Source: Streptomyces sp. NBC_00306 (lineage in GTDB: Bacteria > Actinomycetota > Actinomycetes > Streptomycetales > Streptomycetaceae). Taken from it: 64,000 nt of DNA. Each line of letters opens with the position of its first letter. The stretch's first letter is position 1. The notes under the pieces are model-generated. The model did not search any database and had not been told where the DNA came from. It saw nothing but the letters and a program-made list of their open reading frames with translations. Location: assembly GCF_036169555.1 (NCBI RefSeq), contig NZ_CP108032.1:6882001-6946000 (forward strand), written 5' to 3'. A program made the position numbers and the translations under genes. This document shows positions 28,712-37,064 of the stretch, piece after piece.

Positions 28712-29871
28712 GAAACCCCCGCACAGCGGCCGCGTCGACCGCACTCGCCCTGGCCCTCGGGCTCACAGTATCCGGCTGCTCGATGCCGGAGCTGTCGGGC
28801 ATCGAGCAGCTGCCGCTGCCCGGCGGCGCTGATCTCGGAAGCCATCCGTACGACATCACCGCGGAGTTCGAGGACGTCCTCAGCCTGGTGCCGCAGTCCG
28901 CGGTCAAGGTGAACGACGTCGCCGTCGGCCGGGTCACCGGGATCACCCTCAGCTCCCAGGACTGGTCCGCGAAGGTCACCATGCGCATCAACGGCGACGT
29001 GGAACTGCCCGCCGACGCCCACGCCCACCTGGAACAGTCCAGCCTCCTCGGTGAGAAGTACATCCAGCTCTCACCCCCGCCCGCCAGAACCCGGACGGCG
29101 GCGGGCACCCGCGCGGCGAGTCCCCTCGCGGACGGCGCGGCCATCCCGGTCGCCCGCACCAACCGCAACCCCGAGGTCGAAGAGGTCTTCGGAGCGCTGT
29201 CGCTGCTGCTCAACGGTGGCGGCATCAACCAGATCAAGACCATCGCCACCGAGCTCAACAAGGCCATCGGCGGGCGTGAACCCCAGGTCGCCTCCGTGCT
29301 CAAGCGGATCGACACCCTGGTGACCAGCCTCGACAAGAACAAGGGCAACATCACCGCCGCCCTCGACGGCGTCAACCGGCTCGCCGCCACCCTCGCGACC
29401 CGCAAGCAGCAGGTCGGCCGGGTGCTCACCGGACTGAGCCCCGGCCTGTCCGTGCTGGAACAGCAGCGCGGCTCCCTCCTCACCATGCTGCGCGCCCTCG
29501 GCACCCTCTCCGACGTCGCCGTCGACACCGTCGAACGGAGCAAGGCCGACACGATCGCCGACCTCAAGGCACTCGGGCCGACGCTGAAGGCGCTCGCGGA
29601 CTCGGGGAAGGCCCTGCCCGACTCGCTCCAGGTGCTGGTGACCTATCCGTTCACCGACGAGGTCCTGCGCGGGGTGAAGGGCGACTACCTCAACGTCTAT
29701 CTGAACGTGGCGGCGGTCCCCGGCACGCAGATCATCCCCGAGCTCACACCGCCGGGGGCGCAGGCAACCGTGCGGAGGGGCCGCGACGCGGGGCTCCCTC
29801 TTCCCCTTCCGCCCGTCACGACGGCACCTGCCCCGGCGGATCCCGCCACGCCCGCGGAAGGGAGCCGCTGA
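28708..29871 (+). CDS. Mce family lipoprotein (MceE/LprN position)
   Basis: A 387-residue Mce protein made as a lipoprotein: the signal peptide ends with the lipobox LTVSGC (lipidated Cys at about residue 24), as in the MceE/LprN proteins of mycobacteria. The Mce domain includes YDITAEFEDVLSLVPQSAVKVNDVAVGRVTGI and EQSSLLGEKYIQLSPP, and the helical region FGALSLLLNGGGINQIKTIATELNKAIGGRE. The GTG at 28708 overlaps the upstream stop. Its own TGA shares its last base with the ATG of the next gene. Being tethered to the outer leaflet separates it from the five transmembrane-anchored siblings. Confidence 0.93.
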   Translation: MRNPRTAAASTALALALGLTVSGCSMPELSGIEQLPLPGGADLGSHPYDITAEFEDVLSLVPQSAVKVNDVAVGRVTGITLSSQDWSAKVTMRINGDVELPADAHAHLEQSSLLGEKYIQLSPPPARTRTAAGTRAASPLADGAAIPVARTNRNPEVEEVFGALSLLLNGGGINQIKTIATELNKAIGGREPQVASVLKRIDTLVTSLDKNKGNITAALDGVNRLAATLATRKQQVGRVLTGLSPGLSVLEQQRGSLLTMLRALGTLSDVAVDTVERSKADTIADLKALGPTLKALADSGKALPDSLQVLVTYPFTDEVLRGVKGDYLNVYLNVAAVPGTQIIPELTPPGAQATVRRGRDAGLPLPLPPVTTAPAPADPATPAEGSR

Positions 29872-31175
29872 TGCTCACCACCGCCACGCGCCTCAAGAAC
29901 GTGGCCTTCCTGGTCGTCGCCGTCCTCGTGCTCGGCTTCGTCGGCATCCGCTACGCCGACCTCGGGCGGTACGCGGGACTTCAGGAGCACTACACCGTGC
30001 GCGTCCAACTCCCGCACACCGGCGGCCTCTTCACCCATTCCGACGTCACCTACCGGGGCGTGTCGGTCGGCCGGGTCGGACCCATCGAGCTGCGCGAGGA
30101 CGGCGTCGAGGCCGAACTCCGTATCAAGGACTCGGCACCCCCCATCCCCGCCGACCTGGAAGCGGTCGTCGCCGGTCTGTCCGCGGTCGGCGAGCAGTAC
30201 ATCGACCTGCGGCCGAGGAACAACGCGGGCCCGTACCTGCGGGACGGCGCGGTCGTCGCACAGCGCGACACCCGCGTCCCCGCGCCGGTCACCGACGTCC
30301 TCACCAGCGTCGACGCCCTGGCCTCCTCCATCGACCCGGAGTCGCTGCGGACCGTCGTGGACGAGTTCGGTGCCGCGCTGAGCGGACGGGGCGACGACCT
30401 CCAGGTGCTGCTGGACAGCGGCGACGACTTCGTCCGTGCGGCCGACCGGGCGCTCCCGGTCACCACGCGGCTGATGAACGACAGCGAGACCGTGCTCCGT
30501 ACGCAGACCGAGCAGGGGCAGGCCCTCAAGTCCTTTGCGACGGGGGCGAAGGAGCTCGCCGGACAGCTGAAGGGGTCCGACGCCGATCTGCGGCGCCTCA
30601 TCGCCGCGGCGCCCGACGCGGCCGGCCAGATCAGCGGCCTCCTGCGCGATCTCGATCCCGCTCTCGGGGTGGTGGTCGCCAATCTGCTCACCACCTCGCA
30701 GGTCGCGGTCACCCGGCAGCGCGGCATCGAGGAACTGCTGGTCCAGCTGCCTGCCGTGGCCGCCGCTGGCTCGACCGCGATCACCGGCCAGGGAGCCCGC
30801 TTCGGTATGGCGGTGACGTTCTTCGAACCGCTGCCGTGCACCGCCGGATACGGCGGAACCACCTATCGCAACGGACTCGACACGTCACCCGCCGCGGCAC
30901 TCAACACCAAGGCCCGCTGCACATCGCCGGCCGGCAGCGGAGTGAACGTCCGCGGCAGCGCGAACGCCCCCGGCGGCGGCGCGGTGCCCGACCCCGCGGT
31001 ACCCGGCTCCATGCTGCCGCCGGCCGCCGGGACCGACGGAGCCGGCACGGCCCCCGCCTCGGCCGAACGCCTGCCGGGGCTGCTCGGACTGCCGTCGGTC
31101 GCCGGCACCCCGCCCGGCCTCGGCGGGCTTCTCGGACTGGAGGCGGGCGATGACCTGGAGGCGGGCGATGACTAG
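29871..31175 (+). CDS. Mce family protein (MceF position)
   Basis: A 434-residue Mce protein with an N-terminal anchor (NVAFLVVAVLVLGFVGIRYAD). Its Mce domain has LPHTGGLFTHSDVTYRGVSVGRVGPIEL and AVGEQYIDLRPRNN. A helical region and a low-complexity Gly/Pro/Ala/Leu-rich tail follow. The last residues repeat LEAGDD twice, encoded by an 18-bp direct duplication that also carries the ribosome-binding site and start of the following gene. It is the last of the six Mce subunits. Confidence 0.92.
   Translation: MLTTATRLKNVAFLVVAVLVLGFVGIRYADLGRYAGLQEHYTVRVQLPHTGGLFTHSDVTYRGVSVGRVGPIELREDGVEAELRIKDSAPPIPADLEAVVAGLSAVGEQYIDLRPRNNAGPYLRDGAVVAQRDTRVPAPVTDVLTSVDALASSIDPESLRTVVDEFGAALSGRGDDLQVLLDSGDDFVRAADRALPVTTRLMNDSETVLRTQTEQGQALKSFATGAKELAGQLKGSDADLRRLIAAAPDAAGQISGLLRDLDPALGVVVANLLTTSQVAVTRQRGIEELLVQLPAVAAAGSTAITGQGARFGMAVTFFEPLPCTAGYGGTTYRNGLDTSPAAALNTKARCTSPAGSGVNVRGSANAPGGGAVPDPAVPGSMLPPAAGTDGAGTAPASAERLPGLLGLPSVAGTPPGLGGLLGLEAGDDLEAGDD
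31137..31172 (+). repeat. 18-bp direct duplication carrying two ribosome-binding site and ATG units
   Basis: CTGGAGGCGGGCGATGAC occurs twice in tandem (31137-31154 and 31155-31172). It extends the end of the MceF frame by six residues and gives the next gene two in-frame starts, ATG at 31150 and at 31168, each with the same GGAGGCGGGCG upstream. Confidence 0.9.
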
Positions 31176-31701
31176 GACTGGGCGACGCTTCGCGGAGCAG
31201 CGCGGCCGCGTGGTGTCGGGGACGGCCGCCGTCCTCGCCGTCGTGTTCTGCGCCGTCTCCGCATGGGCGTACGGCCAAGCGCGCGGCGACGACTCCCTCG
31301 CCCACGCCACCTCGCGCGACGAGGTGCTGGCCGACGGCAAGGAGCACATCGTCCGGCTCACCAGCTTCGACGCCGAGGACCCGGCCGCGGGGCGGAGGCA
31401 GTGGCTCGACGCCTCGACCGGGCCGCTCCACGACGAGTTGAAGCGGGTGAAGGCGCGGAAGGGCGCCACCGCTCGTACCGCCCGTGCCACGGTCACCGAC
31501 GCGGCGCTCACCGCCCTCGACACGCGCGCAGGTACCGCCGAACTGATCGCGACCGTCCGCGTCGAACGACCCCCCGGGGCCGGGGCTGCGGCGGGTGCCA
31601 CGGCCGGCAGTGAGCGCAAACGGCTGGAGGCCGTCCTCGCTCGCACCCCGGACGGCTGGAAGGTGCAGTCCCTGAGCGCCGTCCCGGTGGGTGGCGCATG
31701 A
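31168..31701 (+). CDS. Mce-associated membrane protein, type A (first copy)
   Basis: A protein of about 177 residues with one N-terminal membrane helix (VVSGTAAVLAVVFCAVSAWAY). Its extracellular NTF2-like domain carries DEVLADGKEHIVRLTSFDAEDP, WLDASTGPLHDEL and RTPDGWKVQSLSAVPVG, the pattern of Mce-associated (Mas) proteins. Those are thought to stabilise or assemble Mce complexes. The ATG at 31168 overlaps the MceF stop; an equal start at 31150 would add six residues. It resembles the third protein of this group more than the second, so the four Mas genes look like a duplicated pair. Confidence 0.85.
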   Translation: MTRTGRRFAEQRGRVVSGTAAVLAVVFCAVSAWAYGQARGDDSLAHATSRDEVLADGKEHIVRLTSFDAEDPAAGRRQWLDASTGPLHDELKRVKARKGATARTARATVTDAALTALDTRAGTAELIATVRVERPPGAGAAAGATAGSERKRLEAVLARTPDGWKVQSLSAVPVGGA

Positions 31702-32360
31702 ACAGCGAAGCGGCACAGGCGGAAGCGGAAGAAGTAGCGCAAGCGACGACGGGACCGGACGCGGGCACCCACCCCGAAGCGAGACCGGAGACGGGGCCGG
31801 AGACGGGGGCGGAGGCGGAGGCGGGCACACGGTCGGCAGCGGCGCCTAAGCGCCCGCCAGGCCTCCGCCGCCGCACGCTTGCCGCCGTCGCCCTCCTGCT
31901 CGCGCTGGTGCTCGGCGGCGCCGCATTCCTGTTCGCCACGGCGCGGTTGAACGACACACCCGCCGCCCGCAACCGCGCGCTGACCGATACCGCGGCCACC
32001 ACCGAGGTGATCGAGGACGTCAGCGGTGCGCTCACCCAGGTCTTCTCCTACACACCGGCCGGCACGGAGTCGACCCGGCAGGCCGCCCGCAGCCTCCTCG
32101 CCGGGAAGGCCGCCCGCCAGTACGGAGAGCTCTTCGGTCAGGTCGAGAAACGGGCGGCCGAGCAGAAGCTGACACTCACCACCCATGTCGTACGGGCCGG
32201 GGTCACCCGGCTGACCGGCCACAGCGCCCACCTCCTGGTCTTCCTCGACCAGGTCGCCGAGCGCCGCGGCAAGCCGCCGGCAACCGCCGCCGCCCAGCTG
32301 TCCGTCACCGCGGAACTGCGCGGCGGACGCTGGCAGATCGTCGACATCGCATCCCGATAG
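31698..32360 (+). CDS. Mce-associated membrane protein, type B (first copy)
   Basis: A 220-residue protein. About 60 N-terminal residues form a Glu/Ala/Pro/Thr-rich cytoplasmic tail, followed by one membrane helix (TLAAVALLLALVLGGAAFLFA). The NTF2-like domain has PAARNRALTDTAATTEVIEDV, KAARQYGELF, and HLLVFLDQVAERRG. This is the second type of Mas protein. It starts with ATGA over the preceding stop and matches the fourth gene of the group (RN-ALTDTA / RNAALADTA, LTLTTHV / LVLTTTV). Confidence 0.85.
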   Translation: MNSEAAQAEAEEVAQATTGPDAGTHPEARPETGPETGAEAEAGTRSAAAPKRPPGLRRRTLAAVALLLALVLGGAAFLFATARLNDTPAARNRALTDTAATTEVIEDVSGALTQVFSYTPAGTESTRQAARSLLAGKAARQYGELFGQVEKRAAEQKLTLTTHVVRAGVTRLTGHSAHLLVFLDQVAERRGKPPATAAAQLSVTAELRGGRWQIVDIASR

Positions 32361-32374
32361 GGAGGGACTGGACC

Positions 32375-32902
32375 ATGGCAGGGACGAGGAGGAATCCGCT
32401 GCTCGCCGCGGCGCTCGCGCTCACGGTCGTGGCGGCCGGGTTCGCGGGCTGGGGCGGCTGGTCCTGGTACTCCGCCGCACACGACGACTCCGCCGCGTAC
32501 GCCAGGGAACGGGACCGGGTCCTGACCGCGGGGGAGCAGGCGGTGCTCAATCTCAACACCCTCGACCACCGGGACGTCGACGGGGGTCTCGACTCCTGGG
32601 AGGACTCGGCCACGGGCGAGCTGCGCAAGCAACTCACCGACGGGCGGAGCCAGTTCGAGAAGCAGATCCAGCAGGCCAAGACCGTCACGAGCGCCAGGGT
32701 GCTGTCCGGGGCGGTCACCGAACTCGACGACCGCGCGGGGCGAGCGAGCGTGCTCGTCGCTCTGCGGATCACCGTCACGGCCCCCACCGGCACACCCGCG
32801 CGGAAGGAGAGCCGGATGCTCGGCGAGCTCACCCGTACGCCCGAGGGCTGGAAGCTCAGCGCCCTCGGTCAGGCACCCGTCGGCAACACCGCGGCCGAGT
32901 GA
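32375..32902 (+). CDS. Mce-associated membrane protein, type A (second copy)
   Basis: A 175-residue protein with a membrane helix (LLAAALALTVVAAGFAGWGGWSWY) and an NTF2-like domain. DRVLTAGEQAVLNLNTLDHRD, WEDSATGELRKQL and RTPEGWKLSALGQAPVG align with the first type A protein. It begins 14 bases after the preceding gene, with AGGGAGG upstream of the ATG. Confidence 0.85.
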   Translation: MAGTRRNPLLAAALALTVVAAGFAGWGGWSWYSAAHDDSAAYARERDRVLTAGEQAVLNLNTLDHRDVDGGLDSWEDSATGELRKQLTDGRSQFEKQIQQAKTVTSARVLSGAVTELDDRAGRASVLVALRITVTAPTGTPARKESRMLGELTRTPEGWKLSALGQAPVGNTAAE

Positions 32903-32918
32903 CGAGAGGACCCCGGAC

Positions 32919-33641
32919 ATGTCGACAACCCGCCATCTCATCAACCGCCGGAGGCGACTGGCGACCACGGGCCGCCCCGGCACCGCGCCCGGCGACACAC
33001 TGACCTCCGACCGTCCCGCGACCGCGACCGCGAAGGCCGGAGCCCTGTCGCGGCTGCCGGCCGTACGCGAACGCGGCGCCGACGCACCGCAGGAGCTCGC
33101 CGACATGAAGCCGGCGGCGGCCCGCGGCAGTCGGCTGCTCGCCGTGCTGTGCGCCCTCATCGTCCTGTCGGGAGGCTTCGCCGCCTTCGCCGGTACTCAG
33201 GCGTCCGACCTGCGCGACGAGCCCGCCGTACGCAACGCAGCCCTGGCCGACACCGCGCGCACCAGCGAGCTGAAAGGCCGGGTGACGGCGGCGGTCGAGG
33301 CGCTGTTCTCCTACAACTACGCGGATTCCGGCGGCCTCGACCGGGCCGTGAAGGAGCATCTGACCGGCAAGGCCGTCGCGCAGCATGCCGCCATGCTCGC
33401 TGCCGTACGCAAGGAAGGGCCCCGCCAGAAGCTCGTCCTCACCACCACCGTCACCGAGAGCGGCGTGGAACTGATCGACGGCGACCGGGCCCGGGTGCTG
33501 GTCTTCGCCGACCAGAGCAACACCCGCACCGCGACGAAGGGCGAGACGACCTACGCCGCCGCCATGCTCGCCGTCGACGCCGTCCGCTCCGACGGCACCT
33601 GGCGCCTCGCCGCACTCGACACGTTCGGGGAGGGGTCATGA
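32919..33641 (+). CDS. Mce-associated membrane protein, type B (second copy)
   Basis: A 240-residue protein with a long Arg/Thr/Ala-rich cytoplasmic N-terminus and one membrane helix (LLAVLCALIVLSGGFAAFAG). Its NTF2-like domain (PAVRNAALADTARTSELKGRV, HLTGKAVAQHAAML, ARVLVFADQSN) is homologous to the first type B protein. Its stop overlaps the start of the transglycosylase gene (ATGA), so it belongs to the same operon. Confidence 0.85.
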   Translation: MSTTRHLINRRRRLATTGRPGTAPGDTLTSDRPATATAKAGALSRLPAVRERGADAPQELADMKPAAARGSRLLAVLCALIVLSGGFAAFAGTQASDLRDEPAVRNAALADTARTSELKGRVTAAVEALFSYNYADSGGLDRAVKEHLTGKAVAQHAAMLAAVRKEGPRQKLVLTTTVTESGVELIDGDRARVLVFADQSNTRTATKGETTYAAAMLAVDAVRSDGTWRLAALDTFGEGS

Positions 33642-34825
33642 GGCGCCCGCGCGGTGCGCGCGCCCGCAAGCGACTCGCCGGAAGCGTCGCCGCGGTGGCG
33701 GCGATGGCCGCGCTGACCGCCTCCCAGGCACCGGGAACCGTTCCCGAAAAGCCGACCGGCGAGACCAACTCCGAAGCCGCGTACGGGATATGGGCCGAGC
33801 CGCCGAACGACGACTCGTACCACACCGAACTGCCGCCTCTGCGTACACCGCCCGGGCCCGTCCGGCCGGGCCGGCCGTCCGGTGGCGTCCAGACCGGCGT
33901 CGTGCGGACCGAGTCGGGCATCCCCGCGACGGTTCTCGCCGCGTATCGCCGTGCCCAGACACTCATCGCCCGCACCGATCCGGGTTGCCGTCTGCCGTGG
34001 CAACTCCTCGCGGCGATCGGCAAGGTCGAGTCCGGTCAGGCGCGCGGCGGGCGGGTGGACGCCTCGGGCACCACGCTCTCGCCGATCCTCGGCCCGGTCC
34101 TCGACGGCAACGGCTTCGCCACCATCAGGGACACCGACGGGGGCGCGTACGACGGCGACCGGCGCTACGACCGTGCGGTGGGGCCGATGCAGTTCATCCC
34201 CTCCACCTGGGCGCGCTGGGGCCAGGACGCCAACGGCGACGGACGCAGGGATCCGGGCAACATCCACGACGCGGCCCTCGCCGCCGGACGCTATCTGTGC
34301 GCCGGCGACCGCGATCTGACGGTGCCCAGGGATCTGGACCGGGCGATCCTCAGCTACAACCACTCGCGGGCGTATCTGCGCACGGTCCTGGCCTGGCTGG
34401 ACTTCTACCGGTCCGGCGCCCACCCCGTCCCGGACGGCACGGGCGTCCTGCCAGGGAGCCCCGGTGCGGGCGGCAGGACTCCTGCCGTGCGTCCTGTCGG
34501 GAAGGGGAACGGGAGCGGTGGAGGCATCGTCGTCGGTCCCACGCCGACACCGGCGCCGACCGTCCGGCCCCGCCCGACTCCCGGCCGGCCTCCGGGGCCG
34601 TGGCCGCCCGGCGGTCCCACCTCGCCGCCGACCGGCTCGCCGGATCCGAGCCCCTCGCCCGATCCGACCCCGTCGCCGGATCCGAGCCCGACACCCAGCC
34701 CGACACCTTCCGAACCGTCGCCCTGCCCCTCACCCGATCCGACACCCTCGCCCCAGCCGTCGTCCCCGGAACCGTCGCCGAGCGGCAGCCCCGGCGACGA
34801 TCCCTGCTCACCCCTCCCGGGGTGA
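33638..34825 (+). CDS. Secreted lytic transglycosylase with Pro/Ser-rich tail
   Basis: A 395-residue exported protein that cleaves peptidoglycan between MurNAc and GlcNAc. The catalytic domain, about residues 95-265, is of the family 3/MltB-like transglycosylase type: PWQLLAAIGKVESGQ (Glu catalytic), AVGPMQFIPSTWARWGQDANGDGRRDP, IHDAALAAGRYLC, and ILSYNHSRAYLRTVLAW. A signal peptide precedes it. The last 110 residues are Pro/Ser/Asp/Thr repeats (SPDPTPSPDPSP), a wall-spanning spacer. The ATG at 33638 overlaps the preceding stop, so the enzyme is made with the Mce system. Its 3' end overlaps the convergent ligase gene by 18 bp. Confidence 0.9.
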   Translation: MRRPRGARARKRLAGSVAAVAAMAALTASQAPGTVPEKPTGETNSEAAYGIWAEPPNDDSYHTELPPLRTPPGPVRPGRPSGGVQTGVVRTESGIPATVLAAYRRAQTLIARTDPGCRLPWQLLAAIGKVESGQARGGRVDASGTTLSPILGPVLDGNGFATIRDTDGGAYDGDRRYDRAVGPMQFIPSTWARWGQDANGDGRRDPGNIHDAALAAGRYLCAGDRDLTVPRDLDRAILSYNHSRAYLRTVLAWLDFYRSGAHPVPDGTGVLPGSPGAGGRTPAVRPVGKGNGSGGGIVVGPTPTPAPTVRPRPTPGRPPGPWPPGGPTSPPTGSPDPSPSPDPTPSPDPSPTPSPTPSEPSPCPSPDPTPSPQPSSPEPSPSGSPGDDPCSPLPG

Positions 34826-35878
34826 CAGCACCTCGGCGAGGTCGTACGACACCGGTTCCTCCAACTGGGTGTACGTGCAGGAGGCCGGTTCGCGGTCCGG
34901 CCGCCAGCGGCGGAACTGCGCCGTGTGCCGGAAGCGGTCGCCCTCCATGTGGTCGTAGGCGACCTCGACCACCCGCTCCGGTCGCACGGCCACCCATGAC
35001 AGATCCTTCTTGCCCGTCCAGCGGCTCTGCGCGCCGGGCAGCCGGGCTCCCTCGTGGGCGGCCTCCTCGGCCCAGGCCGCCCACGGATGCCCCTCCGGGG
35101 ATTCCATGAGCAATGGCGCCAGCTCCTCGATCAGCTCCGCGCGCCGCTGCATGGAGAAGGCGGCGCAGACGCCGACGTGCTGGAGCGCGCCCGAGTCGTC
35201 GTACAGACCGAGCAGCAGCGACCCCACGACCGGCCCGCTCTTGTGGAGCCGGTAGCCCGCGACCACGGCATCGGCCGTGCGCTCGTGCTTGATCTTGAAC
35301 ATCAGGCGTGCGTCGGGGCGGTACGGCACATCCAGCGGCTTGGCCACCACCCCGTCGAGCCCGGCGCCCTCGTACTGCTCGAACCACTGCTGGGCCAGCT
35401 CCACATCGGTGGTCGCGGGCGCGAGATGAACGGGTGGCGCCGCGTCCGCCAGCGCGGCGGCCAGCGTCGTGCGCCGCAGCGACAGCGGGGCGTCCAGCAG
35501 GGCCTCGTCACCCAGAGCGAGCAGATCGAAGGCCACGAAGCTCGCGGGTGTCTGCTCGGCGAGCATCCGCACCCGGGAGTCGGCCGGGTGAATGCGCTCG
35601 GTGAGCTTGTCGAAGTCCAGCCGGCCCTCATGGGCGATCACGATCTCCCCGTCCACCACACAGCGGTCGGGGAGCTGGGCCGCCAGATCGGCGGCGAGTT
35701 CCGGGAAGTAGCGGGTGAGCGGCTTGCCCGTACGGGAGCCGATCACCAGCTCGTCCCCGTCCCGGTGGACGATCGCACGGAAGCCGTCCCACTTGGCCTC
35801 GTACTGCATGCCGGGCGGGATCTTCTTCACGGACTTGGCGAGCATCGGCTTCACGGGCGGCATGACCGGCAGATCCAT
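34808..35878 (-). CDS. ATP-dependent DNA ligase (LigD-ligase-domain / LigC-like)
   Basis: A 356-residue ligase. The adenylation motif YEAKWDGFRAI has the nucleophilic Lys. CVVDGEIV, FVAFDLLAL, GLDGVVAKPLD and FKIKHERTADAVVAGYRL give the remaining nucleotidyltransferase motifs, and an OB-fold completes the protein (WVAVRPERVVEVAYDH, HTAQFRRWRPDR). It corresponds to the ligase module of LigD but stands alone. I chose the ATG at 35878, which starts MDLPVMPPVKPMLA. It is divergent, over 52 bp, from a LigD-type polymerase gene, so the pair likely acts in non-homologous end joining or base-excision gap repair. No Ku gene is in the window. Confidence 0.92.
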   Translation of the reverse strand: MDLPVMPPVKPMLAKSVKKIPPGMQYEAKWDGFRAIVHRDGDELVIGSRTGKPLTRYFPELAADLAAQLPDRCVVDGEIVIAHEGRLDFDKLTERIHPADSRVRMLAEQTPASFVAFDLLALGDEALLDAPLSLRRTTLAAALADAAPPVHLAPATTDVELAQQWFEQYEGAGLDGVVAKPLDVPYRPDARLMFKIKHERTADAVVAGYRLHKSGPVVGSLLLGLYDDSGALQHVGVCAAFSMQRRAELIEELAPLLMESPEGHPWAAWAEEAAHEGARLPGAQSRWTGKKDLSWVAVRPERVVEVAYDHMEGDRFRHTAQFRRWRPDREPASCTYTQLEEPVSYDLAEVLSPREG

Positions 35879-35930
35879 ATCGCGATTGTCCGGTATGCGG
35901 GGGAACTCGGCACGGCCTACGCTGACGGGC

Positions 35931-36941
35931 ATGGCCGGAGCGGTGGAACTGGAAGTGGGGGAGCGGACCGTACGCGTGTCCAATCCCGACAAGGTCTACT
36001 TCCCTGAGCACGGCTACACGAAGCTGGACATGGTCCGCTACTACCTGGCCGTCGGCGACGGCATCACCCGGGCCTTGCGGAACCGTCCCACCACCCTCGA
36101 GCGCTACCCCGACGGGGTGACCGGCGAATCGTTCTTCCAGAAGCGCGCGCCCAAATACCTGCCCGACTGGATCCCGACGGCCCACATCACCTTCCCCAGC
36201 GGCCGGTCGGCCGACGAGATGTGCCCTACGGAACCCGCGGCCGTCATCTGGGCCGCCAACCTCGGCGCCGTCACCTTCCACCCCTGGCCCGTGCGCCGTG
36301 ACGACACCGACCACCCCGACGAGCTGCGCATCGACCTCGACCCGCAGCCCGGCACCGACTACGCGGACGCCGTCCGGGCCGCCCACGAGCTGCGGGCCGT
36401 GCTCGACGAGGTGGGACTGCGCGGCTGGCCCAAGACGTCCGGCGGCCGCGGCATCCATGTCTTCGTGCCGATCGAACCGCGCTGGACCTTCACCCAGGTC
36501 CGCCGGTCCGCCATCGCGGCCGGCCGGCTGCTGGAGCGCCGTATGCCCGACCGGGTGACCATCAAGTGGTGGAAGGAGGAGCGTGGCGCGCGCATCTTCG
36601 TCGACTACAACCAGACGGCGCGGGACCGCACCATCGCCTCCGCATACTCCGTACGGCCCCGGCCGCACGCACCCGTCTCCGCCCCGCTGCGCTGGGAGGA
36701 GGTCGACGACGCCAGGCCCGAGGACTTCGACATCATGACGATGCCCGGCCGGTACGCCGAGGTCGGCGACGTCCACGCCGACATGGACGACCACCGGTTC
36801 AGCCTGGAGACCCTGCTGGAGGCGGCGAACAAGGACGAGGCCGAGCACGGCCTCGGCGATCTGCCGTATCCGCCGGAGTACCCGAAGATGCCGGGCGAGC
36901 CGAAGCGGGTGCAGCCCAGCCGGGCGAAGAAGACGGAATGA
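35931..36941 (+). CDS. LigD-type NHEJ polymerase/primase domain protein
   Basis: A 336-residue archaeo-eukaryotic primase-like polymerase of the LigD family, which fills gaps at broken DNA ends and prefers ribonucleotides. Motifs include NPDKVYFPEHGYTKLDMVRYY, ESFFQKRAPKYLPDW, DELRIDLDPQPGTDY (the metal-binding DxD), TSGGRGIHVFVPI, and RIFVDYNQTARDRTIASAYSVRP. It carries neither ligase nor nuclease domain. The ATG at 35931 is close to the divergent ligase gene and has only a weak ribosome-binding site. Confidence 0.92.
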   Translation: MAGAVELEVGERTVRVSNPDKVYFPEHGYTKLDMVRYYLAVGDGITRALRNRPTTLERYPDGVTGESFFQKRAPKYLPDWIPTAHITFPSGRSADEMCPTEPAAVIWAANLGAVTFHPWPVRRDDTDHPDELRIDLDPQPGTDYADAVRAAHELRAVLDEVGLRGWPKTSGGRGIHVFVPIEPRWTFTQVRRSAIAAGRLLERRMPDRVTIKWWKEERGARIFVDYNQTARDRTIASAYSVRPRPHAPVSAPLRWEEVDDARPEDFDIMTMPGRYAEVGDVHADMDDHRFSLETLLEAANKDEAEHGLGDLPYPPEYPKMPGEPKRVQPSRAKKTE

Positions 36942-36967
36942 CGCCGCAATGACGCCGCAATGACGAG

Positions 36968-36996
36968 GGCCCCCTCCCGGTGTGCGGGAGGGGGCC
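36968..36996. terminator. Strong hairpin between convergent genes
   Basis: A perfect 12-bp stem GGCCCCCTCCCG / CGGGAGGGGGCC with a five-base loop, followed by GTTG. It lies between the ends of the polymerase gene (plus) and the DUF1080 gene (minus), so it probably terminates both. Two copies of TGACGCCGCAA lie just before it. Confidence 0.8.
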
Positions 36997-37064
36997 GTTG
37001 CCGTCCACAGGAGCGTCGGGGTCAGGACACGCGCAGGGCCTGCCCTGATCCGAATGAAAGACCC

